Shown here: one piece after another, positions 9,378-17,778 of the stretch
Numbering within the stretch: the first letter of the stretch is position 1
How the letters are laid out: each line of letters starts with the position of its first letter
Assembly (NCBI RefSeq): GCF_022627325.1
Contig: NZ_JAETZZ010000008.1
Coordinates: 186,001-250,000, forward strand
DNA length: 64,000 nt
Direction: 5' to 3'
DNA from: Pseudomonas putida
GTDB taxonomy: Bacteria > Pseudomonadota > Gammaproteobacteria > Pseudomonadales > Pseudomonadaceae
The notes under the pieces: generated by a model
Told to the model about the DNA's origin: nothing
The model's database searches: none
Seen by the model: the letters and a program-made list of their open reading frames with translations, nothing else
Position numbers and translations under genes: made by a program

Positions 9378-10298
9378 ATGGCATTGGACATGCTGCGCGA
9401 AATCCAGGCGTTCGTCAGCGTCGCGCACAAACGCAGCTTCGTCGCCGCTGCGCGCGCCCTGGGCCGCTCGCCCAGCGCCGTTACACGGGCGGTGCAGGCC
9501 CTGGAAGACAACACAGGGTGCAAGTTGCTCAACCGCAACGCCAACGCGGTGACCCTGACCGATGCCGGCGAGCGACTACTCCCTCATGCCGAGCGCTTGC
9601 TTGATGTGCAACGTGATGCCACGGATGAATTGGCCGCACTCAGTGGCAGCGCCCAAGGCTGGATCCGCTTCGGCGTGCCGCAACTGCTTGGCGAACACGT
9701 GCTGCCGGCTGTGCTGGCGGCGTTTTCCCAGCGCCACCCACAGGTAACGCTGGACGTGCACTACCGTGACGAGGCGCTCGACCCATTGCTGGGCAAGCTT
9801 GATTTCGTGGTGCGCGGCGCGTTTCCACAATCAAGCGAGCTGATCGGTTATCCACTGTGGCGCTACCAGCGCCATCTGTATGCCAGCCCGGACTACCTGG
9901 CGCGCCATGGCATGCCCAAGCGGCCAGAGGATCTGGCTGACCATTCGCTGATCCTGCATACCGCCCCGCGCATTCTCAAGGCCTGGCACTTTTCCCGCGA
10001 CGGCCGAATTACCAGCCTGCGCCCCCATCCAAGGCTGCGACTGAGCTCAGGCGATGCGGTCTATCACAGTACGCTGGCCGGTGCCGGCATTGCCCGCCTG
10101 GCCGACTGGGTGGGCGAAGCACAAGTCAGCGCCGGCCGTTTGGTACGTGTTTGCGCTGATTACCGGCTGACATCCAGTACCGGCCAAGACCCGCAAATGC
10201 ACGCCGTGTATCCTGCCGGCGAGTTGCCAGCGCGGGTCCGTGAGCTGCTGCTGGCACTGCGCGAGGCAGGCAATGGGGGCAGCCGGCAGGCACGCTGA
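9378..10298 (+). CDS. LysR family transcriptional regulator
   Basis: 306-residue LysR protein: winged helix at residues 5-65 (REIQAFVSVAHKRSFVAAAR, then GRSPSAVTRAVQALE) and a periplasmic-binding-fold effector domain from about residue 90. AGGAGA precedes ATG 9378; the longer frame to 9342 is not needed. Divergent from the TSUP transporter gene, which is its likely target. The inducer is not predictable. Confidence 0.92.
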   Translation: MALDMLREIQAFVSVAHKRSFVAAARALGRSPSAVTRAVQALEDNTGCKLLNRNANAVTLTDAGERLLPHAERLLDVQRDATDELAALSGSAQGWIRFGVPQLLGEHVLPAVLAAFSQRHPQVTLDVHYRDEALDPLLGKLDFVVRGAFPQSSELIGYPLWRYQRHLYASPDYLARHGMPKRPEDLADHSLILHTAPRILKAWHFSRDGRITSLRPHPRLRLSSGDAVYHSTLAGAGIARLADWVGEAQVSAGRLVRVCADYRLTSSTGQDPQMHAVYPAGELPARVRELLLALREAGNGGSRQAR

Positions 10299-10357
10299 CA
10301 TCTGTTCAAAATCTGCTCAATTCAACAGAAGCCGCAAACGGCTTGGCTTACAGCATT

Positions 10358-10390
10358 TTATCCACAGACCTACCCACGTTTTTTGTGGAC
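10358..10390. promoter_or_regulatory. DnaA-box-like site within an inverted repeat
   Basis: TTATCCACA (10358-10366) is a perfect consensus DnaA box. A TGTGGA at 10384-10389 is its partial mirror, so the stretch can also fold as a short hairpin. It lies in the gap between the convergent LysR gene and the 64-residue ORF and may equally be a terminator stem. Confidence 0.35.
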
Positions 10391-10414
10391 AGATTTCCCC
10401 GCGTAAAGAAGGAC

Positions 10415-10609
10415 TTATCGCACGCGCAGTAGTGCTGCATTCGCCGCCTTGACCAGTTCGATCCACTCAACCGCACTGATCACGCCAGATTGTTCCAGCG
10501 CATCGGCACTGCGCAACGCCTGGTCGTATTCGTTTTCTTCGAGAATACCTGCGGCCAGGAAACGGCTACGCCACTCCAGCAGCGCTGAAGGGTCCTTCTT
10601 GCATTCCAT
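10415..10609 (-). CDS. Small hypothetical protein, 64 aa
   Basis: Soluble, charged, helix-prone protein (starts MECKKDPSALLEWRSRFLAA). It has no domain I recognise. Amino-acid use looks like a genuine Pseudomonas gene and a GGAG lies 13 bp upstream of the ATG. It stands alone between the LysR gene and a tiny membrane protein gene; function unknown. Confidence 0.6.
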   Translation of the reverse strand: MECKKDPSALLEWRSRFLAAGILEENEYDQALRSADALEQSGVISAVEWIELVKAANAALLRVR

Positions 10610-10803
10610 CTATCTATCGACTCCAAGGTAAAAGGCCGGCCCACTGCCGCGACTCATTATGACGCGAGCGGGAGAGTACACGAGGCCTTTTCACTTGAGA
10701 ATGACTTGCAGCTACCGCCAGTCTAACGGTATACCAAGGACCACTGGCGTGACGGCACGACGCGGGCCCGCGCGAGAAAATAGCCGGGCCGCAGGGAACG
10801 GTG

Positions 10804-10887
10804 TCAGCCGGGGGGGATGGTGCCCAGCAGGCCTATCAAAAGGGTCAGCAGCAGAAAACCACCCAGAAACAGCGCGAGCTTGCCCAT
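10804..10887 (-). CDS. 27-residue single-pass membrane peptide
   Basis: Tiny ORF MGKLALFLGGF...TIPPG: one hydrophobic helix (LALFLGGFLLLTLLIGLLG) preceded by a lysine, ending in Pro-Pro-Gly. AGAGG is placed 7 bp before the ATG, which supports translation. An in-frame extension to 11103 has no ribosome-binding site and unlike composition. Small membrane peptides of this sort are often regulatory, but nothing here shows a partner. Confidence 0.55.
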   Translation of the reverse strand: MGKLALFLGGFLLLTLLIGLLGTIPPG

Positions 10888-11384
10888 CAGAACCTCTTCA
10901 ATGTGATAGCGGGAATGAAGGCATTGTCGGCGCAGAGCTGATATGGATACAGAGTCAGGTCGGATGAAAAAAAGCGTATCAGATGCGCTCGCGGTCACCG
11001 CGACGCAGATACGCGCCCGGTCGACCGTGATCGCCAAGGTGGCAGTGGGTTCGTAGGCGTTCACAAGAGCGAGTTCGACCTGCCCGCCCCCGCACAATTG
11101 CAACTTTAAGTTTCAGCGCATGACTGGCCAGCCTGCCAACACCATCGTGCCTACTTGAACGGCTTGGTCATCGCCGGCTCAGCAATTACGGGCATCCGCC
11201 GCACGTCTGATCTACACGAATAGAAACAGCCCCTCGTTAATTTGTAGGAAGTTTTCCCCTCGGCTGTAGGCCGCATCTTGCTGCTGAGTATGTGCTGTAT
11301 GAAACCTCAGTTTCCGTTGCGATATCGAACTGCTAGGGTCCATTTTTCCTACAACGGCACGGAAGCCTTCAGCATGAGGGAAAC
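10888..11384. other. Non-coding interval
   Basis: About 500 bp without a convincing gene. The stretch at 11225-11345 is AT-richer than its surroundings and contains repeated tgtagg/ctgtag motifs, which suggests promoter or leader sequence for the small gene at 11385. I see no tRNA, mobile element or intrinsic terminator. Confidence 0.5.
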
Positions 11385-11570
11385 ATGGACCAGTTCAATA
11401 CTTCTGGCCTGGGTCTGCAAAAATGCCTGCTCGCATTACGCAAGGAGCGGGATCTTCTGAAAGCACAGGGCAAAGATGAGGAGGCGCAACGGCTTACACG
11501 TAAAATCGCGGGGATGGAGGCGACGCTGGCAGGGATGCCCCTGGAGATGAGGCCGGTGACACTGCAGTAG
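11385..11570 (+). CDS. Small hypothetical protein, 61 aa
   Basis: Charged, coiled-coil-like protein (LRKERDLLKAQGKDEEAQR) with no recognised domain. GAGGG is 5 bp upstream of the ATG, an unusually good ribosome-binding site for so short a gene, which supports it being real. The hairpin at 11619 follows its stop codon. Confidence 0.6.
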   Translation: MDQFNTSGLGLQKCLLALRKERDLLKAQGKDEEAQRLTRKIAGMEATLAGMPLEMRPVTLQ

Positions 11571-11618
11571 CGTACCTGTCCGTTTGCCAATGATCGCTCG
11601 TCACCACTGCGGGCTGGA

Positions 11619-11648
11619 TATCGAGCGCCGCCCGCGCGGCGCTCGATA
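11619..11648. terminator. Perfect 13-bp hairpin between convergent genes
   Basis: TATCGAGCGCCGC and its exact complement are separated by a 4-base loop (ccgc). No T-run follows on either strand, so classical intrinsic termination is uncertain; it may be a transcript-end stabilising structure or a weak bidirectional terminator between the 61-aa gene and arfB. Confidence 0.5.
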
Positions 11649-11729
11649 CTTGAGTGGGTGGCGGACAGCTTCGGCCGCGTGGCCATCGACCCCTAGCTTT
11701 TGGCGCAGATGGCGCTGGAGACCCCAGCA

Positions 11730-12143
11730 CTAAAAATCCACTTTGCCCCGCCCCGCCTTGACATTGCTCCGCCTGGCTTTGCCTTCCAGGCGACGGGTCT
11801 TCGAACCAAGGGTCGGCTTGGTGGGACGGCGTTTCTTCTCGGTCTTGCCGGCATTGATGATCAACTCGGCAAGGCGCGCCAGTGCGTCAGCACGGTTCTG
11901 CTCCTGTGTGCGGTACTGCTGCCCTTTGATGATCAACACCCCCTCGCTGGTGATGCGGCTGTCACGCAGCGCCAGCAACCGTTCTTTGTAGAACTCGGGT
12001 AACGAAGAGGCCGGGATGTCAAAGCGCAGGTGCACGGCGCTGGATACCTTGTTGACATTCTGCCCACCCGCGCCCTGCGCGCGGATGTAAGTCAGTTCGA
12101 TTTCGGCATCCGGTATCTGTACGTTGTTGGAGATGGTCAGCAT
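11730..12143 (-). CDS. arfB: Alternative ribosome-rescue factor ArfB
   Basis: 137-residue peptidyl-tRNA hydrolase of the YaeJ/ArfB type, which releases peptides from ribosomes stalled on non-stop mRNAs. The catalytic GGQ is in [15 protein letters not shown] and the basic C-terminal tail ([19 protein letters not shown]) is the segment that enters the empty mRNA channel. The ATG at 12143 matches the family start; the upstream in-frame extension does not. Size and motifs are normal. Confidence 0.93.
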   Translation of the reverse strand: MLTISNNVQIPDAEIELTYIRAQGAGGQNVNKVSSAVHLRFDIPASSLPEFYKERLLALRDSRITSEGVLIIKGQQYRTQEQNRADALARLAELIINAGKTEKKRRPTKPTLGSKTRRLEGKARRSNVKAGRGKVDF

Positions 12144-12240
12144 GATCAGGCCCTTGCAATTGCCCCCGATTATCGCAGGGTTCTCGCGAGAAGAAATGAG
12201 TGAATAGTCCTTCTGCATCATCTCCCCTGTCACACTCGGA

Positions 12241-12624
12241 TTAACGAATGCCGGCGGGGCATGAGGACTGTGGGGGCGACATTGAATTTTCGTTGCCTGG
12301 AACAGCTAGGATCCACCGCCAGCAACCCGTCGCTGGCCAAGCGGTCCACCAATGTCGCTTCCTCACGCACATAGTCGGCCACCTCGTTCTATGGGGAACG
12401 AACACACCACCTATAGACAGGGGCCAGCGGCTCGTAGCGTCATTCCAATACAGCGGGTACACCACCACTCCACCTTGTGCCTCTTCCAGGAACCGCTCAG
12501 TGTCGGGTAGCAAGCCGGCCAGATCAGGCTCCAGAGTGACGCATAAAGCGATTCGCTTCGTTGAACGGTGGCACCCCTGGCGTAGGCACAAAAATTCAGC
12601 GCCTACTCGCTCTTCCGTTTGCAT
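12241..12624 (-). pseudogene. Frameshifted hypothetical gene
   Basis: The N-terminal two thirds reads as a plausible soluble protein (for example LEPDLAGLLPDTERFLEEAQ, then WPLSIGGVFVPHR). After about position 12390 this frame turns into Trp/Arg-rich nonsense. A one-base shift restores sensible protein (NEVADYVREEATLVDRLA, then [10 protein letters not shown]) up to the end. I infer a single-base frameshift in a formerly longer gene. The family is not recognised. Confidence 0.45.
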
Positions 12625-12654
12625 GAACTCCCTCTTTATAAACCTGCCTGCGTG

Positions 12655-12710
12655 CTAGCCCCCAGCTTGGGCGACTGTTGCAATAGCCCTCGTGGCAACT
12701 GGAAAACTTT
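12655..12710 (-). pseudogene. Relic resembling the 3' end of tssM
   Basis: The minus strand encodes FQLPRGLLQQSPKL (codons within 12660-12704), which matches the last residues of the intact TssM at 14173 (FRLPRGLLQQIPKM) at 11 of 14 positions. Similarity is also visible at DNA level over about 45 bp, then fades. It looks like the scar of a partial duplication or displaced tssM end. Confidence 0.5.
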
Positions 12711-12946
12711 ATGAAGTGAAGTACCTCGGCCAACCTTATTGAATAAAAGTAATATCGCTCCGGCTTGAGACTGATTAACCAGCCTCGCCGCTAAGCACGG
12801 TGATAGCGCAAAGCAACTGATCGGCAATTTCAGGCATAAGAAAGAAGACCCTGAATTTTTTGCTCAGCGATAATCACAGTACAAAAGCTGCAACCGTTTT
12901 CAACAGAACCACGGTGCGCACAATACGTATTGTCCATCGACCGCGC

Positions 12947-13190
12947 CTACCTGCAAATTGAATGTTCCCAACCCTTATAATCATCATAGTCAATCACGAT
13001 AACTTCTTTTTCAGGTTTCAGACAAAAGCGCCTGGAAAAACCAGAAACCGAGCTGTATGGATCTGAATAGCGAGCATTTATAAATACTTCGTAGACGGCC
13101 CCAGCGCTTAGCGCTTCTGCATCTTTTTCGCTGATCGCATCATTAGGGAGAACCCCATAACTCAGGCACTCCGAACTAAGCGCCGACTAT
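12947..13190 (-). pseudogene. Startless ORF fragment
   Basis: An open minus-strand frame of about 80 codons without an ATG reads like real protein: GVLPNDAISEKDAEALSAGA, then GFSRRFCLKPEKEVIVIDYD, ending WEHSICR. An in-frame TAG bounds it upstream. Local base composition is AT-richer than the core genome. Probably the 3' end of a lost T6SS-associated gene; family unknown. Confidence 0.4.
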
Positions 13191-13356
13191 TTTGTGCTGA
13201 AGTTTTTGAAGGCTCCAGGCTCAATCAATATGGGTAATTATTCCGACTCGTTATGGTTGTGCGAGGATGTTCTTGGTGAATTTATTAATGATCCGCGATT
13301 GGCGATTCATTTGCCGTAGTTCGGTTATTTGCTCGTCCATTTTTTTGATGGCATGT

Positions 13357-14136
13357 CTAAGTGACGTGCGTGTCTGGATACCCAAGTTGATGCTGCCATA
13401 CATGTGTCATTTCGTGGATAAACCACCACTTAAGCCTAGTCCTTTCGATCGAGAAGTCTTCTTTGAAGTCCGCAGGATGAAAATATATATGACCATTAGG
13501 CGCGATGGCCATTTCCTTGGGATGAAATGCAAAATATTTGTTATTATAGACCCTTACAGACCCATAATTTATTGAGTCCCTGAATAGCAGTCTGGCGAGC
13601 CCAACTTCACCTTCGGTCAATGGTCTATAGCCTTTCTCGACCGTGACATGTTTCTCAGATTGCCCAAATCCTTCTTTAGATGTATGGACACCATTCAAAT
13701 CCACCGAAAGCAAAACTTCTTCTGTATGTCCATCGCCGCAACATGGACTAAGATCCTCTACAAATATCTCAATTTTTTCAAAACCGATAGGTTCTGAACT
13801 CTTAATTCTCTCCGTGCATCCTGCATCATCGGTACAGCCGGAAACGATACGCCCATCCGCCAGTGTAATTATGTATTTACTACCGGCAGGCAGCATTTCA
13901 CCCTCAGAGGTCAGCCTGATTTTTTCATCAAACAGCCTACACTGACACATCCAGCCCAAACCGTGCCGATCAAGTATCTCGCACCCGCTAATAGCTCCAT
14001 TAAAATCTGCACCTACAATAGATTGGCCACTACTGGTTTGGAAGGACAGCTTGTCAAACTCAGTTCCAAACGACTGCTTGAATTTATTAATCACATCGAA
14101 ATATGTAGCGCAGTGACTACCACGTTGTTCACTCAT
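13357..14136 (-). CDS. T6SS-linked 'vgr-related' protein with HExxH motif
   Basis: 259-residue protein starting 36 bp after the tssM stop, with a very strong AGAGGGG ribosome-binding site, so it belongs to the tagO-tssA-tssM transcript. The C-terminal third carries the block typical of proteins annotated 'vgr related': YRPLTEGEVGLARLLF, MAIAPNGHIYFHP and FIHEMTHVWQHQLG, with a zincin-type HExxH (H241, E242, H245). Family members as I remember them continue well beyond this motif; here the protein ends 14 residues after it, and another frame continues (see findings). Eight cysteines cluster in the N-terminal half. Possibly an effector or processing peptidase; possibly truncated. Confidence 0.65.
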   Translation of the reverse strand: MSEQRGSHCATYFDVINKFKQSFGTEFDKLSFQTSSGQSIVGADFNGAISGCEILDRHGLGWMCQCRLFDEKIRLTSEGEMLPAGSKYIITLADGRIVSGCTDDAGCTERIKSSEPIGFEKIEIFVEDLSPCCGDGHTEEVLLSVDLNGVHTSKEGFGQSEKHVTVEKGYRPLTEGEVGLARLLFRDSINYGSVRVYNNKYFAFHPKEMAIAPNGHIYFHPADFKEDFSIERTRLKWWFIHEMTHVWQHQLGYPDTHVT

Positions 14137-14172
14137 CTAGTATCCCCTCTGATCAACGAGAGCCTTTGGTTC

Positions 14173-17100
14173 TCACATGGAAACGTCATGCGCCTGTGCC
14201 ATCTTCGGTATCTGCTGCAACAACCCACGAGGTAACCGAAAACCTTTGAACGGTTCCTGAGTAATGGGGTTGAATGCTTTTTCAGCGTTGAGCCTGTAGC
14301 GCATCACGCCATCGCCGGCCCTGAAGCTCAGGTCCACGCTGGCCGCCGTGCGTCCATTGAGCGAGCCACGGCTGAGCAAGCGGAACATCGACCAGGGGCC
14401 ACGGTATTCAAGGCTGCTGCTGTTGCCGTTCTGCCTCAGCAAGGTCAGGTTGCTGCGCACCTGCTGCCCCAGGGTGTTAGGCCAGACGATGCCGGTGATT
14501 TGGCTCGGGCCATGGGTGTAGGCAATCAGTTGGCCGTCCAGGTCCAGCAAACTTGTACGCTGATTGGCACTCAGGCCCAACGGCTCGATGCTGAACTGCA
14601 CGCTCAGGTTGCCGCGCTGATCGAAGAAGGTCTCACGGATACGGTCTGCCCGTTCCAGCTGTTCGATCACATCGCTACGGATCAGTGAATTCCCCTGATG
14701 GCCCGCTTGCAGGCTTTCGAGGTTTTCCTGCAGGAAGACCTTCAGGTATTGATCATGGAATCGCTGAAGCCGACCCTTCGGGCCAAAGAATGCCTCGAAG
14801 TCGTCCAAGGAGGCATCGGGCGCCCGCACCACGAAGGGGTAGCGCCCGGCCAGGCGCTGCTGGAAGAAGCTATAGACCTCAGCGTCCCAGCGCCGCTCCA
14901 ACTCACGCAGGGCTTCGACATTCAGCACTCGCGCCGTTTGATCGGCGACCTTCCGGACCTGATGGTTGATGGGTTCCGGCAAGCCAGTAGCCACCCGCTG
15001 CAGGGTGCCTATCGGGTCCTGCCCCGTCATCGAGAATCGCTGATGCACGGCCTGCAGCGCCGCCTTGCCTCTGTCAGGGCTATCCTGCACCGACTTGGCA
15101 TAGTCGTGCACGGCCGCGATCGCACCGAGGGTCTCATCGTAATAGCTGGGTTTCTCACCGGCTGCTTGCAGCATGGCACCCAGCCCAGCAAAGGCCCGTT
15201 GAATAGCCAATGCCTGTTGCTGCTCAGGTTTGCTATTTGCAGGCAGCAACGCTTCGGCTTGCGCAAGAGACTCTGCGCCCACGGCCGATGAAAGCGACGT
15301 ATTGTCCTTCACAGCATCCAATAGCCGATGCAGGGGCGCCGCAGGCCCGGTCAGTTGCTGCAGGATCGCGACCCCATGATCCAGATCACGGAAGTCAGCC
15401 ACCGCGAAGGCATTCAAGGCACGCCGCCAGCTGTCAATGAAATCGGCGCTGTACAAGTTACGCAGCCGTTCGCCTAGCGCCTCCCGGTCGGCATCCGAGT
15501 AATCAAGCTGACCGCGCTCACCCAGCGCCCACTGGTCGATCATCGCCATTTCCGCAAACCGCTGACTACGGGGTTCGAAGTACTCTTTGAAGCCTTTGGC
15601 GGTGAGCATGGGTGCTATCAGTACCCCCTCACCCTGCCCGGCGCGAGACGACAGCTGATACACCACATCGAACGCTGGCCCCACCTGATGACGCAGATCC
15701 AAGCCAACATGCAGCTGTTCCCCAGCCTGCTGTTTCAGGCTCGCATAGACTCGCTCTGGCAGGGGAATCTGGCGCAGCGTCTGCTGCACCTCGGCAATGC
15801 GCTGGCTGTACTGCGGCAGATCGGTATCGGCATAGGCCAAGGCATAGTTGAGGTGCCGCATCAGGTCGCGTTGCAGTTGCCCCTGGCCGGGATACTTCTG
15901 TTGCCACTGATGGGCGAACCAGTCCTCGACCCATTCGGGCCGGCGGTTCTGGCGGTCCTCCAGCATTCGATAAACACGAAGAGCAGCCATTTGCTGTTCA
16001 CTGCCAGGTGGTGCAGCGTCCATTGCATCGATCACGCCACTTGCCAGGGCGGGCAAGAAACGCTTGGAAAGCAACGCCAGGTAGGCCTCATCGACGCGGG
16101 GGCCGATGGCGCGCCCCTGGTACAAACCAAGATCGGAAATACCCGGCCACGCATCACGGTAGTTGCCAAACACCGACACGGCATCGCGAATCTGGTCCAG
16201 GGGCTCCAACAGGTTGCGCCCGGAGGGGTCCAGACGCTGGTCCACTTGGTGATGGCTGTACTCACTGCTCTTGGCAAGCACGTTGGCGGCCTTGGCGCCA
16301 TTGATGTCAAAGTAGCGCTGCCAACTGGCGATGGCGACGCAGAAGGCAAGCCCGCCTACTGCAGAACCCACCCACAGCAACCGCCGTTTGCTGCGTGCCA
16401 CTTTGATGTTGTCTCCGGCAAGCCCGGCTTCCTGGTAGATGACACGCCGGAAGGCATGCTGAATGAAATAGACCAGCGCCGGCCCCTGCGACTTGCCCTC
16501 ACGCAGCGGAAAGTCGGTGTTGTAGGGCTGCGCCGCCTCACGCACGAACGCGTTGAGCATGTCGCCCTGCTGCACGACCGAGGACCAGTAAACACCGCGT
16601 ACCAGAGCCGGGGTGGTGAAGCGGTCACTCGCGAGGGCTTCTTTCAAGAAGCCAAGCAGTATCGGACGCAACCCGATCAGCTGCCCATGCAGTGTGAACA
16701 GACGCGAGCGCTGTGCTGCACCGTTCAGGACGTCCAGCCGTTCGACCACCTGTTCGAACAGATCGTTGATCAACCGACGGTAGTGTTCACCATATTCCTC
16801 CAGCCAATCGTCGAACGTGCCGGCAGCCTCCAGCTTGAACGTGAAGCCCAGCATTTTTTCCCGTGTGGCGGCAGGCAGCGCGGCGTATAGCTGGTCAAAA
16901 CCGTCCAGCAGGTCGAATTTGGTCAGCACCACATACACTGGCAGGCGCGATCCCAACTGATTGCTTACCTCATACAACCGCGCGCGCAAGACATGCGCCA
17001 GTGCAACACGGTGCTCAGGTGCCCCCTGCAGCAGAGCAGGCAGGTCGACAACCAGCAAGAGGCCGTTGAGGGCTCTTTGGCTTCGGTTACGCACCAGCCA

Positions 17101-17778
17101 GCCCAACAGGTGTTCCCACAACCTGGCCGAGGTTGCAGGGGGTGGGTTCGATGTTTTCGATGCTTCGGACAACCCCGCCAACGCCCCCTGACGAATGAAG
17201 GCGCCCGGAGGGTCGATGATCACGGCGTCGTCACTGACCCACCAGCCTATCGGGTGTGCCAGTGCTTGCGCCTGTCGGCCCCGAGCTTGTGCTTTGTCGA
17301 TACGGGTCAGGGAAAAGCTTTGTTCAGTACGGTCGATAAAACTGGTCTTGCCGGCCTGTTCGTCACCCACCACCAGATACCAGGGCAGCCGATACAACGC
17401 ACGTCGGCCACCGGCGTTGTCCAGATAACGCGCCAGCCCTTGGTCTAATGCCTTTTCTTGTGCCTGAACGAAGGGCAATACATCGTCCAGCTCAGCGGCC
17501 ACCGCCTGCTGGCGCTGCGCCTGCAGGCGGCGCGAACGCCCGTGCAAGACCACCAGCCAGCAGAGCAGCGGCACCAACACAAGCGTCAGGCTAGCCAGCG
17601 CGCGATGCGCCACGCTCGCCAGCGGCTGCTGCTCGCGCCAGGTCCATTGCGGGCCGAGCCACCAGATCGCAGCCAGTAGCAAGACGGCGCCCAGCCCAAG
17701 CAGCAGCGGCATGGCCAGGCCGACACCCGTCAGCAGCGGCAGGCCCCAACGTTTAAGATGCTTCCACACTCGACTCAT
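14173..17778 (-). CDS. tssM: T6SS membrane complex protein TssM (IcmF)
   Basis: 1201-residue inner-membrane protein that with TssL and TssJ forms the trans-envelope channel of the T6SS. Two membrane segments lie at about residues 15-42 and 60-78, and a third precedes the periplasmic part near residue 430. The cytoplasmic NTPase has an intact Walker A GDEQAGKT (residues 138-145). The C-terminal periplasmic domain, which contacts TssJ, ends in FRLPRGLLQQIPKM. The start at 17778 has GGGAG 5 bp upstream and overlaps the end of tssA by 26 bp, implying translational coupling. Confidence 0.96.
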   Translation of the reverse strand: MSRVWKHLKRWGLPLLTGVGLAMPLLLGLGAVLLLAAIWWLGPQWTWREQQPLASVAHRALASLTLVLVPLLCWLVVLHGRSRRLQAQRQQAVAAELDDVLPFVQAQEKALDQGLARYLDNAGGRRALYRLPWYLVVGDEQAGKTSFIDRTEQSFSLTRIDKAQARGRQAQALAHPIGWWVSDDAVIIDPPGAFIRQGALAGLSEASKTSNPPPATSARLWEHLLGWLVRNRSQRALNGLLLVVDLPALLQGAPEHRVALAHVLRARLYEVSNQLGSRLPVYVVLTKFDLLDGFDQLYAALPAATREKMLGFTFKLEAAGTFDDWLEEYGEHYRRLINDLFEQVVERLDVLNGAAQRSRLFTLHGQLIGLRPILLGFLKEALASDRFTTPALVRGVYWSSVVQQGDMLNAFVREAAQPYNTDFPLREGKSQGPALVYFIQHAFRRVIYQEAGLAGDNIKVARSKRRLLWVGSAVGGLAFCVAIASWQRYFDINGAKAANVLAKSSEYSHHQVDQRLDPSGRNLLEPLDQIRDAVSVFGNYRDAWPGISDLGLYQGRAIGPRVDEAYLALLSKRFLPALASGVIDAMDAAPPGSEQQMAALRVYRMLEDRQNRRPEWVEDWFAHQWQQKYPGQGQLQRDLMRHLNYALAYADTDLPQYSQRIAEVQQTLRQIPLPERVYASLKQQAGEQLHVGLDLRHQVGPAFDVVYQLSSRAGQGEGVLIAPMLTAKGFKEYFEPRSQRFAEMAMIDQWALGERGQLDYSDADREALGERLRNLYSADFIDSWRRALNAFAVADFRDLDHGVAILQQLTGPAAPLHRLLDAVKDNTSLSSAVGAESLAQAEALLPANSKPEQQQALAIQRAFAGLGAMLQAAGEKPSYYDETLGAIAAVHDYAKSVQDSPDRGKAALQAVHQRFSMTGQDPIGTLQRVATGLPEPINHQVRKVADQTARVLNVEALRELERRWDAEVYSFFQQRLAGRYPFVVRAPDASLDDFEAFFGPKGRLQRFHDQYLKVFLQENLESLQAGHQGNSLIRSDVIEQLERADRIRETFFDQRGNLSVQFSIEPLGLSANQRTSLLDLDGQLIAYTHGPSQITGIVWPNTLGQQVRSNLTLLRQNGNSSSLEYRGPWSMFRLLSRGSLNGRTAASVDLSFRAGDGVMRYRLNAEKAFNPITQEPFKGFRLPRGLLQQIPKMAQAHDVSM

